In this document: positions 26,008 to 37,728 of the stretch, one piece after another
How positions within the stretch are numbered: position 1 is the stretch's first letter
How the letters are laid out: each line of letters opens with the position of its first letter
NCBI GenBank assembly: GCA_013400155.1
Contig: VXBM01000024.1
Span: 507,200-571,199, forward strand
Direction: 5' to 3'
Origin: Helopsaltes ochotensis
Taxonomy: Eukaryota; Chordata; Aves; Passeriformes; Locustellidae
DNA length: 64,000 nucleotides
The notes under the pieces: generated by a model
What the model was told of the DNA's origin: nothing
Databases searched by the model: none
The model's input: the letters and a program-made list of their open reading frames with translations, nothing else
Position numbers and translations under genes: made by a program

Positions 26008-29000
26008 GTAAGTAAATAATTGATCAAAGCCACATCCTTAGTGAAACAGGAATTCTATGATTAGTAAGCATGTTCCCAAAATATTTGCTTCAGTATCTTC
26101 AGCAACCTAACTTTGAAAAGTTGAGGAGATCACAGCCGGCCATGACACAGGCATGTCCAAATCATTTAAATTCAAAGAAGTTATACCCACTACAGCAGCT
26201 CTAAATTCATCCTAAGTGTGGAATTATCCATTTTGTGCATGTAAGTGTTACCATCCATCGTTACAGATATTATTCTGAGAAGCTAAATTGCCTGCTTAAG
26301 AATAGTGTTCCATGGCGTCAATAAAAACCTTGGTGGTGTTCATCAAGGGAACATTTGCTGTTTCTAGGCTGTGATTCTTCTCTTGGCATAGACTAGCATA
26401 TTACAGAGCCTGAAAGTAAAAGCATATTGAAATAATGCAACTCCTTTAGGCTAGCCCAGATTAAAATCAAGCTTCTCACACCCTTCTCAAATAAAAGGCA
26501 AAATCAGAGGAATTTAAGCAAAACTTCATGTACTTTTATTTTAATTGTAACAGAATCAACTTAAGACCTTTATTCCTTCTCCTTTTTCCTGCAATTCTTT
26601 ATATAATTTTCTCAGGGCAAATCTTTACTGTGTGTACTCTCTGTGTTCTCCCAATACATTGTGCTTTGCTTTTGCATGGAATCAAACTATATGGGCCCTC
26701 ACTTTCAGCTGGAACTCTTATAAAGCATTGTCATTCAAATGAAAGAAAATATTACAGCAGTTTAATCTGGTTTTCATTTCTTCTGCTCCAGCTGACATTG
26801 CTGCTTACTTTGGATGGGCAGTTGGTCTGTAGTCTCTAGTTACAAACTTTTATATGACTTAAATAAAATGCAGAGGACAGTTAAAAAAAAAATATTGGGC
26901 ACATACTGTGTGAAAATACTTTTCCAAACTGGTTTGAAAACCATGGGCCAAATACTGGAGCCACTGTTACTAATCATTTCTAATACACCTCTGATGAACA
27001 AGGTTACCTTCAACCCCTTCAACTGCTGTAGAATAGTTAGATTTCAGCACAAACTGTACCACTTTGACATGCTTCTGTTACCTTGTTTGTGGCATCTTGA
27101 ATAAGGCCATTGCTGTTGGTAATAATTAATTTTGTGTTTGACAAATCCTTGTAGAAATCTACAACTAATGGAACAAATCAGAAGACTATCAGATTTGGCA
27201 TGATTTTCTTTTTCCCCCTTGAAGATGAAGTTACTTTGGATACAATGTCAGAATCTCTTAAGTAACATGTGACAAGGAAGCATATGTTCTCTTAATTTCA
27301 CTTTATTCAGAACTACAAATCAAGTTTCCTTTCCTTTTTACAATTTTCAGCAGTAGTTTACACCACAGAAGATCAGCATAGCTTTCTGGCTCTTCCACCT
27401 TCTCCAATGTCCTGTAAATGACATCTGAAGCATGGGAAGAGTGTCAGCTTTTCTATCACCACAATACTTGGATTTCTACTCATACATTCAAACAAATTCT
27501 GAGAGATTTAATTTAAACCAAGCCTGAGCACTTGTGGTTTTCTTAGCCCACAACCAACTTTCAGTTTGCAAAAGTCATCGGAACATTAATAATTCTTCTC
27601 CTTTGAACCACAGATACTCCATTACCATTTATTCATCTTCCTGTAAACACATTTTTTGCTTCAACAGAAAGTAGGTATATCCTACACATCTAATCAGCAC
27701 AATCACAGTACTTCAAACCAAACTTTAATCAAAGCTATGGTGTCCAGACTATTTTTATACACAGCTACCACAAGTGTCTATTTTAGTTGTAATGGGGAAC
27801 TCTGCATTTTTCACACATCCCTTTCTACTTATCAATGAATAATACATATCTGTGTAATTAACCTTCATATATACCTAATACCCAGGGCTTAGAAATGACA
27901 CAGATGAGGCATGATGGAAGTAGGTCATTCTGGCATGACAGTGTTTATATCATGTCTCCATTTAAACCTGATCCCCAGGTTTACCAACATGTTCCCCTTC
28001 CTCTGCCCAGGAGGATCCAAATCTGGAGTGGAATGTCTGATTCTAGCATGTTTCAAAATCATCTGTTGTTTTCTGCATTTGCTTATTTTAGGCTACCAAT
28101 AAATTCCTCTGAACTTCATGCTCTCCCTGTCCTTTTCTACTCCCACCATCTCCTTTCCTACAAGTGGTTTTTCCCTCACTGAGATTCCAGTGGATCTTGT
28201 GCACAGAACTCTACACATACATTGATTTAAACATAGACGCACAGAAGTACTTGGGAGTAGAGGAAGTGTCACAAAGAGAGGATTGTAAAGCTACCAATAT
28301 TTCAAGCAAGGCTTTTTTTTCTTTAATTCCATCCTCCACCACAGTGGACCCTGTAAAACAAGTGTCCCCTTTCTCCCTCATCCAGCCTGATTCTGTGCTG
28401 CTCTCTCTCTTGACATTACTGCAAGTCTCATGACTCAAAGACACAGTTCCCAAAGAGAAATGCTCAAATGAGAATGTCATGACCAGCTGACCACAAATGC
28501 TACCATTATTCATCGTTAGGCTGAATTATTCCTGCCCACCATGGATCACATCATTATGCAAAGGCATGAGCTAAGAATATGGGAAAAGGCTGGCAAAAGG
28601 CCTCTTTAAGAAGCATGCCAAATTTCACCAATTCATTTGAAGAACACAGCATATCTATCAAGGTAATCTTTATATACTCTGAATACTTTAATATTAAAAG
28701 AAGTCCTGATGTTTATTTCTGAACTTCCACGCACACATTTCCCTGACTTAGGTTTTCAAAAGAGAGGACTAGATACTATAACAACATGAACATAATAAAA
28801 TGATTCAGCTGGTTTTTCCATAGCTTCATACACTACTGCGGTCATTTCTCTTGGCAGAAACATTTTAAAATCTGCAAGAAAAGACCAGAAACAAACTTTA
28901 CTTTCAGATTTTTTTTTACTTCTTTTCTTTTTTAGACTTGAATATTGTCAGACTCACGTTTAGCAGGAATATGTAGTTTTTTGTCAGTCCATTTCTTTTT

Positions 29001-32000
29001 TCTAAGCTCTATACAAAGAAGTAAATTTATAATTCAAAAAAAAAACATTCACTGATGAAATAAATGAAGAAAAACCTCCCTCAAGGGAAGACTTCTTTCA
29101 AATTAGAGAGGAGACTAATCAAAGAGAAAATGACAGCAACCTATTTTCAGGGCACCACCACATGAAAACCCAGTTAGCAATTACACACATACGTGACAAT
29201 AAGCCACACACAGCTTGAGTATGCCGGAGCTGGACCCACATGGTATTGCAGCTCAATGATTTCATTTCTCTGCTGCCTGAGATCCCTGGGGATGGACAAT
29301 TGTGGCAGGCTTTGATACACATGTACAATCAGGAACGCTGCAGAACTGTCATCACCCTCACATTGTCATTAGTGGCACAACTGAGGGCAAGCAGAGGAGA
29401 TATGGAGGGGTACAGCAAAGAGAGCACAGCTGGAGATGTGCACGTGCTGTGCCCCTATGAGCAGTACCAGAGGATGCTGAGATAAAGGAGTTACAACCTG
29501 GTTTATTCAAGAAAAGCAAGATCTAAAATGAAGCCACCAGTTTGTGAGCACAAACACATCATTCCTGACCTCAAAATGACCAAGAAAAAAGCCTCCTGAG
29601 GACCAGCATTAGCAGCTCAAGCTTCACTTCTCCCCTTTGTGCCTCCAGGTATTGTGTCCTTGGTGTGTTCCCCACAGGAAGAGAGATGGAGCAGAGTTGT
29701 TGCAGGAAATATACAGGAGGGAAGCAGCAGCCGTAGTGCCACTTTCCAGACAGCTCAAGGCTTTACCTTGCACTGGCACTCAATTTCCCCTTGACAAGTT
29801 GTTAAACAACCACCTGACTACAATCAGCCCCCCCCAGGGGCCAAGTCTAGGTATGTTATTGCACATTTATACAAGAAAATTTCTCAGATTTGAAAGTGTT
29901 TTTATGTAATAAATGATAAAAATAAATTAACCACACTTAGAGATTAAGTGCATATATTCTCAGATAAATACCAACTCCCAAAGAAATGGTTTAATGCTTA
30001 AAATATTTTGACAGAATGGCATGTAGCCCACAGGCCCCACAGGTTGCTTGGAAAGCAGAAGTAGAAACAATTGTATAGCAAAAATTTTGTTGTTAATATA
30101 TTCATCTTACCTATACCAGCTAGTTTGGGTTGATTAACAACCCTAGTAAAAAGAGCAGGAGGCACAGAGAGGGAGGAGAACCTCTAAAGCTGCACTCATC
30201 CAGGGTTTGTATCATGCTCAGGTTTCTAACCCTTTAGCCGTGCTCTAACCTTTTGCCGGTAAAACACACTTAGCAGTGTCCACAACAAAGAAACCAGACC
30301 TCCTTGCAGCAGCTGAAAATGTGAATTGCCTCCTTCATCTGCAGGCAGTATTAAAGAGCTGGGGGGCTCTCCCAGCTGTGCTGCATCCTCAGCGCAGACA
30401 GGGGCTCTGGGAAGGGGAAGAGGGGAGGAAGCGGGGTCAGAAAGCAGTAGCTGCTCTCCCTAACCTGGGCACAGAAGCCATGAAAAACAGTGCACATTGT
30501 GAAGGCAAGCAGCCTACACAGCATGCCTGGAAAGTGATGTTCTAGGATGGCAAAAAGCTACACTGTGATAAGGTTGTTTAAAAAGCCACCCGCAGGTCTA
30601 ACAGGACTTAAGGAGAGATGGAAGAAGTTGCTTATGCCAAAGGAAAGGAAAAATGTCTTTAAGAAAAGAATGAAAAGCAAAAACCCCTCTCCTCCCATCC
30701 CATTTTTTTTTTCTTTTGTAATGTTGAAAAGAAAAAGCCTCACATTTGGCAATCCTACCATAATATTCCTAGCAGCTAGGGAAAGACAAATATAGGGGAA
30801 TTCCATTTACCCCAAAGGCTGGATTTTGCTTTATTTCAGTTCACTTTAGCTTTTTTTTTTTTTTAACCTAAGGCTTTGAACTTTTTTTTTTTCTTTAATG
30901 TTTCAGGAAACCCTACAGAAATCATGTCCAGGTTTAATCCCTATGCCAAGTTCTCCACCTCTGTGCTTCACACACTGCTCATTCAACGCACGCCTCACTC
31001 GCCCAGAGCTCCTCTGTGCCACCCTGCTGACACCCAAGCTGAGGGAATAAGAAATGACTCAAGCACCTCCCACTAATGTTACAGCAGTTACTCATTTTTG
31101 ATGCTATTCATGCTATTCTGAAATCAAAACAAACCCCAAAATTAACCAACTACAGCAAGAGAGTACTATCTGAGAGCAGGACAAAATGGTTGATTTTTCA
31201 CACCTCACTGGCCATTTTTGCTGCCCGCCCTATTTTTTTCCTCTTCCCTTCTGTGAGCTATCATCCCTGCTCCCAGCACCTCCCTCTTTGGAGAGCCTGC
31301 AGAAAACCGCAGGGCAGCAGAGTGCAGATGCCGGAGCCTGACCTCCATCCGTCAGTAGCCCGCCAGTGGCCTGACCTTCATCCATCGCCAGCCAGGCACG
31401 ATGTGTCAATGAGGTTTGGTGCCAGTTTCCATGGCAATGACACCACACACCCAGTGCACGCTGCCCATGGGGCTGTTTTTTTCACAGAGGTACACGAGAC
31501 AATAGACTAAGCTGACGACATACAGCTATGCTTAAGGCATGTTAGGAGGAGACACCACCGTTGCATGAAGGCAGAGCATTTCTCTGAATGTTTTCCCGCT
31601 ACTGCCTCTTCTTCCTTTTTATTTTCTTTCCTGTAGCAATCTGTCCTAAGCAAGCATTGAAGAGCACCAGTTTCAGCAGCTCATACAGATATGTGGCTCA
31701 TACAGTCGTACATGCTTGCAGACGGGAGAGACCATGCCATCTATATATGGTCACACAGTACTTCCAGTGACCCCTCTTTACCCTCTTATGTCTGAGAGAG
31801 TTTCTTAAGGGCTTTCCTCAGAACCACAAAGCCGGAGCTTTAATTCCTGACCTATTTCCAAAGCTCAGCGAAAGCCAGCACAGATGTATGTTCACCACAG
31901 AAACATCCTGTGATTTTGTAAAGCAATTTAAAAAAAAAATAAATCTGAAGTTGCAAGCCTAAGCGCTATGAAAGCTCTTGGATCAAAAAAGTCATTAGGA

Positions 32001-34014
32001 AAAAATTGTTTGGTTTAATGTTTTCCATTTTAAAAGAAAGTGATTTTCATTAGATGAAAGAGCTTAATGGTTTGAACAAAAATCTAAGGGTTTCAAACCT
32101 CCAGCATGGGTGTAGCATTTGATAACTAAATATTTCCTAAGCTCATGGCAGGGCAGAAAACCCACATTGCACAGGACATCCCTGAGCTCCACCATCTTCC
32201 TGTCTCAATACTGCCAAGGGGCTTGAGATATCCCTTGGAGACTAGCACAGGTTCCTAAATTCAGGGTACATCAAGTTGCTATTCTCAATGTCCTATTTTT
32301 GGGCTGGCCACTGCTGGATCAATCATTCCCCAGGACTAGGAAATGAATGATCCTTTTTCTCAAGTCATGAATTTATTTCCCTGTCTTGACAATATTGGAC
32401 CATAAAGACCTTTTCCAGAGCTGAATATCTTACTCAACCCTGCCAAGTAACAAACATACTTTTCAGGGCTTTTTAGCTCTCTCATATAACTGTCTTCCAC
32501 AAATGCCAGACGTCAAAGACTAATGTTGCCTGACGAGCCATAATTGACACAATGACAACCAAGTATCTCATATCATCATATAATCTTTTTTTAAGAAGCA
32601 TGGCAACCTTTCCAGCTATCCACATTTCCTTTAAACATTTCACTTTAAACTCAGTGAAATGAATTTTAAAATTGGCAGTTTAGTATAATGAAGCATTTGT
32701 GAGAGCTGTAATGTCTTTTTCTCATTTTGCTCCTAATCGGCTCCCATAATTTGCACTTAATTCAGATTATCAACGTACCACTACTATAAAGAGGAGAAAA
32801 TTGCACAGCTTGACTGTAAAAGATTAAAAATACTGCTAAAACCTAGCAGGTAAAATATGAATGTACAAAAACAATCAGAAAGTTCTCACACCTGGCATGA
32901 GAAAGTGGACATAAATATATTGAAAATTCCCAAAAATCTTGGTCTCCTTCTTTCACATGCTATATAGAAGAGCATGCCAAACCCCAGAGAAACATTCCCA
33001 CTTCGGGGGAGAGGAAGTAAACCACATGCCTTCCATAAATAGCACTCTCCTCCCTTAAGTAAACCCTGTGCACTCAGCCTGTGACTATGCTACAGTTTAA
33101 ATATTTTGCTAACCTTATGCTATATTTTCAGCACAGCAAAAACCAACACTGCAAAACATCTGCCCCCAAGTTCTAAGTGGGAGTGCTTGAGAGGCAGCTT
33201 TTCTTCTGTTTAGGAAAAGGGGTGCCCTTGCTAGGAATGCAGCCCAATTCATCCTAGGTCATCTGGAATGGCTCGGCTCAAAGGTCCCACTATTTACCCA
33301 CAGCTAAGAAATTGCCCGGCTACGCTGCCTTTATAATGAAGCTGGCTTACCCTGCACAAGGGAAAGAGAGAGAATAGCATCAAAAGAATTAGTCTTACTG
33401 GGACTTTTAAATGAGAAATCAGCTGAGCAAGCCACTATCCAAGGAAAGAGGAGGAGGTTCCTTTGCACACATTATACGATTTAATTAATTAAGGCACATA
33501 CCAGAGGCTATTTGAGTGCAAAGACACAGCTCGACTGAAATGACAGGTTGGTCCAGAGCTGCTCACCAGACTCGGTTTGGCTGCATCTGGGAAGACACAG
33601 GCATCGGGAAAGGCCACGTTCAATCTGCTACAGAAAAGGCAGACATTTTCTCCCTTTAAACTTTGCATTTCCTCACCATACCCTCAGCCATGGAGTGGAG
33701 CAAAGACCAAAGGACACTGAGGAGAAATCAGCAACCACCTAGCCCTCCTCTAACTCTGACCCCCTAGTGAAGGAATTCACACTTTGCATCCTTGGACAGG
33801 CCACTCTGAAGGCTATATATCATGTATGTCTCCTTTTCCACTCTCATCAGCAAAACATCACTCTTGCTTTTAAAACCTCGACGATGGGGAGATTAAAAGC
33901 AGGGAAATAGGGAGATTACAATGGCAAATACAGCAAGCCTGACCTTTCAGTATAGGAATTCTGAGTTGCAGGCTCCGGGCAATGCAGTGGAAAGAAGAAA
34001 CAGAGATAACCAGA

Positions 34015-34017
<3 letters not shown>
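26008..34017. other. Unique sequence, no gene recognised
   Basis: Eight kilobases without a recognisable gene or transposon. Frames of 103 (26528-26839 plus), 100 (28211-28513 minus) and 144 codons (31076-31510 plus) have no domains. Local features: C8 at 29828-29835, twin T runs of 14 and 11 (30851-30864, 30882-30892) ahead of an acceptor-like 'tttcag' ending at 30906, and slightly GC-richer patches at 30360-30450 and 31200-31450. The latter holds the duplication listed separately. The part at 32510-32860 looks like conserved AT-rich regulatory DNA, which is a guess. Confidence 0.55.
31337..31399 (+). repeat. 33-bp imperfect tandem duplication
   Basis: Copies starting at 31337 and 31370 share 'cctgacc' then 'catcc', and both run into 'gccag' words. 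In the overlapping 144-codon frame this gives two PDLHPS peptides 11 residues apart. The second copy has a short deletion. Confidence 0.75.

Positions 34018-34098
<81 letters not shown>
34018..34098 (+). repeat. A81 homopolymer tract
   Basis: Eighty-one uninterrupted A bases lie between 'ccagaggt' and 'ggtggggggacc'. CR1, the main avian retroposon, does not end in poly(A), and no processed-gene body, AATAAA signal within the preceding 30 bases, or flanking target duplication is visible. It is therefore called a simple repeat. The antisense 82-codon frame (33870-34118) is only poly-phenylalanine from this tract. Confidence 0.95.
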
Positions 34099-34100
<2 letters not shown>

Positions 34101-34427
34101 TGGGGGGACCCCAACCACACCTCTAAATAACTAAATTTAAGGAGTGAAAATTGTCATCTTTTGATCTGTCTGTATCACAGACACAGCTATCAAGAATGAA
34201 GCTTGCTTAAAAATTGTGCTGTTTAAAATAATTCTCTCAACTCCTTATTTGCATTGGAGGAAGATTTAGCAATATAATACACACAGATTCTGTTTTCAGT
34301 ATTTTGCTTCACAGAAAATGGCTAGAAAGTTAGTACCAAGAAAACAGAAGCTGAGTCATAGCTGATCATATCTTAACTGAAGGATAGCTTGAAATTTAAA
34401 AATAAATTAGGAAAACAACTGCAAAAT

Positions 34428-34485
34428 AACACCAAACAAACAAAAGAACAACAAAAACACACAAAAAACCCAAACCAAAACCAAA
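34428..34485 (+). repeat. A/C-rich low-complexity stretch
   Basis: Fifty-eight bases made of A and C only, apart from one G at 34446, with CAAA-like units. It lies about 330 bp downstream of the A81 tract. Confidence 0.85.
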
Positions 34486-36768
34486 TGTGCCGCATTAAGT
34501 AAGGCCTCCTGCTGGCAAATTACAAGTTGGGTACCTCAGATTTCTAAACTCTAGCAGCCTACCTGAGCTCCCACCACATTTGTCTTCATGGGTTACACAG
34601 AACAACTTTCACTCTACCCATTACTGTAGTAATGTTTCAGTTAGGGTCACAAAGGATGTCACTTCCCTCTACTTTCTTCACCAATTTTCCCATAAAGGAG
34701 AAGAAGAAAAATTAAACCATAAAATAGCTATTCTGAAAACAGGAATGTGAGGACTTTGCTAAAGCTGACTGTGATGTGAACTCATTCTTTGCATTTCCTA
34801 CCACAGGTAGCTGCCATGGCTGCACAAATCTTTCCCAGGGTAGAAGGTATTCCTGGGTTATTCATTCAAAGGCTCTGATTGCCCCCTGTGAAATGACCTG
34901 AGTCTTTCTTTAAAAAAATAAAAATCAATGCTTCAGTGTTCTTGATACATGCTGCTAAGGCAGACTCCACAATAGATCCAGAAGGGCACACTGCAAGTCA
35001 AGTTCTTCATACATTTTAATTACAGTTTACACAAAGTGAAAGGCAGGTTAATAAGCTCAGTTCATTAAAAAAAATAATAAGAAGAAATGGCATTCTTGTA
35101 TGGAAGAACAGGGGACTTAGCCTTCAGAGAGCTGATCAGAAAATATATATTACATCCAAGAGTTACCTGTAGTCCTCAGCTGGGAAAGAGGAGGGAACAA
35201 AAGGGGCAGGGAATTGAGAAAGGAACAAGGGACCCTATTTAATAAAATCTTTTTACAGAAAAGTGTTTCTCATTAAACTGGTCCCTCTATACCAGAGCAG
35301 CAGATTCCAAAGGTTTTCTCCCATGAGAGGTTTCTCAAGACCATTGAACACATGCAAATCTGCAGACAGAGGAAGCAGAAGAAAAGCATTTCAAGCAGCA
35401 GAGCTCGAAGAGCAGACAATGGGTGCCACCTCCAGATAGCAAGGAAGCCCTTGCCTGAGAGACCCCGGGCCACCCATATTTAATGTGGGTAACTGAGAAC
35501 ATGCTCCATTCTGGCCAGTGAGAGACCCACCACCACCACAGCTGCTCACTCAAAGCACTGGGTGGCCCTGAGTGCTTTTAAATGGAAAACATGAACGTGG
35601 AGATCTGGGTGGTGTTCTGTGTGCAGTGGCCTGAGAAGGAGGAGGAGGCGGGCCAGTCCCCTGCCAAACCCTGAGCCACAGCCCCGTGTCGGGGAATCCC
35701 ATGCAGAGCCCTGTGCACCGAGGTGCTGGGCTGAGCAGCAAGGAAACGCCACCCCAAACCTCCTGGTAACACCACCAAAATTACCCAGCTGTGACACATC
35801 CTTTTTTACGTCATGTTTTGGCTACCCCAAGTGTGACACCACTGCTTTTGGGAAGCAGAGAGCGTGAGAAAGGTGCTGTGAGCCAGGCTTACTCTTTGCC
35901 CTTTTCCTCACCCCACCTTCTCAGCTCCGCGTCCAGGGTTACTCATCACAGGTCCCCCTCTGCCCCTTGGAAGTGGCTGTGCCTGCAGTTCTTCATACTA
36001 AATTTACTTCTGAATGTGCAGTGGGGAGTATTAACATATGATCCAGTCTATGATTAAAAAGGGATTACTTTTTTCCCACCAAACAGGGTGAAAGGGAAAT
36101 TATAAAGTTGCATCCAGAAGAATATCATTTCCAAGTTAGACACCTTCAGTTTTAAAAAACCCTATGAGGTTCTAATTTATTAATGAATAGCTGCTGTCTT
36201 TGTAATTTTGTCATACTTATTCCATTACTGTCTGACACTTCCTATTGTCACTGCTTGAATTTTTAAACACTTCCACATGACTAGTGCTAATCTCCATGTT
36301 TCATGGAGGGCTGCTAATAAAAGGATAGAGATGCATGGATGTATAAGAACGATTATAGCTAAATGTGCTCTAAAGCCTGCTCTTAACATCTCTCAATTTT
36401 TAGCATTTCTCCCTTCCCTCCAGCTCCCAGCATCTGAAAGGAAAAGAAAAATGAAGGAAATTTATCTTTTCCCTTTATTTTGGTCTTGAAGGGGATTTAT
36501 TCCTGATCAAGAGAGAAAAAGAGAGCTCCTTCTCAAAGCTAAAGGCTCCCAGAATAGGGTGCAAAGATGCAGGACTCGTGTAAAACAAACCTTAGTAAGC
36601 AAACAGCAAGTTTCATATCTTCATTTTTCTTTCAGAAAATCTTGTAGAACTAGTATAACAAGCTATTGTGAACAGCTGTTTTGAGGATACAACCTTGGAG
36701 TAAACAACTTCTAATTTAAACATAGGACTGCATTCACCTAGATAGTCTTTTATTTGTTTATTCCCAAG

Positions 36769-36820
36769 GATTTCAACACCTCTTTTACCCTGATTACTCT
36801 GCACCACAGATTTCCAGCAG
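36769..36820 (+). other. Exon-like interval (weak candidate)
   Basis: A T-rich stretch ending 'ttcccaag' (acceptor ending at 36768) and a near-ideal donor 'cag|gtaagtat' at 36820/36821 bound 52 bp that are open in one frame (17 codons). The donor is the best match to the U1 consensus that I noticed in the window, but the acceptor is ordinary. No linked exon was found. Confidence 0.15.
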
Positions 36821-37487
36821 GTAAGTATACAGACCTTATGCATTTGAAAGCACTGTTAAAGCACCTTTTTAAACTCATATTTTCTTAAAATCCTCCTATC
36901 CACACCTTTTAAGAACCATCAAAGAACACTACTGAGCATTTCCCTCCCAGCCTGCTCTATCGGGTCTTCTTCCCATCCCCAGACTAGGTCTTAGGTTCTT
37001 ATTACTGGCCCATGTAATTCCACACATACTACCTTAAAATAGCTTAAATGCATAAATGTGAGCAGGAAATTTTCTTAAAATTCCATGAAATTTACACCTT
37101 TACCATAAAGGTCACCATGGTAAACAGGGACAAATGACCCTGCTGCTTAAACACGTGTATTTTGTGCAATCAACATTGTTTTTCACTGCCTCATTCCAAT
37201 AGCACCTTCTCCTTGCTCTCTGTGAACTGTTTACATGGGAAGCTCTTGATCTGTTCAACAATTTACAAGTACCTCTTGCACTGGTTGTGTTGGGTGAAGA
37301 AATATTCTCTACTTTACTGTGGTCCTCTATGTTCAGGTAAATGGGACTCAGCTCATTTTGTATTTCTGTCTTCTCAAGCAGAGAGGACCTGCATTCCAGT
37401 GGCTCTGCTTTAAACCAAATGAAAAGAGGCAGAAGCAAGCATCACTCCTAATCTGTCAAGGGCACACCAAGAGAGCTCACTGATGCA

Positions 37488-37728
37488 GAGAGTAGGTTTC
37501 AATTAGATATTAGTAAGAGCTTCTTTAGTCAGAGAGTGGTGAGGCACTGGCACAGGTTGCCCAGAGAAGCTGTGGATGCCCCATCCATGGACGCATTCAA
37601 GGGCAGATTGGATGGGACTTTGAGCAATCTGGTCCAGTGAAAGGTGCTCCTGCTCAAGACAGGAGAGTCTAGATGTTCTTTGGGGCTCTTAGAAGCCTTC
37701 CAAACCAAGCCAGTTTGTGATTCTACAT
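37488..37728 (+). mobile_element. CR1 LINE, 3'-terminal fragment
   Basis: It begins within the CR1 3' untranslated region ('agagagtaggtttcaattag'), continues through 'gtggtgaggcactggcacag' and 'cccagagaagctgtggatgc', then 'gcagattggatgggactttg', and ends in a degenerate terminus ('agtttgtgattctacatc'). It is closely related to the copy at 8438-8842 but more damaged towards the end. It has no coding part. Confidence 0.9.

Larger units (their letters stand above)
34099..37487. other. Unique sequence, no gene recognised
   Basis: Includes an A/C-only stretch (34428-34485) and the GC-richest part of the window at about 35630-35740, where overlapping frames of 63 to 83 codons run on both strands, without a domain. 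No CpG island is apparent. A possible small exon at 36769-36820 is listed separately. No transposon recognised. Confidence 0.55.

Noticed and set aside
26048..26066. CR1-terminus-like 'aattctatgattag'
   Set aside because: No CR1 body lies upstream; the word is short enough to occur by chance.
31076..31510. 144-codon plus frame
   Set aside because: No domain and no supporting context; kept only as the setting of a small duplication.
33870..34118. 82-codon minus frame with poly-phenylalanine
   Set aside because: Produced by the A81 tract read on the other strand.
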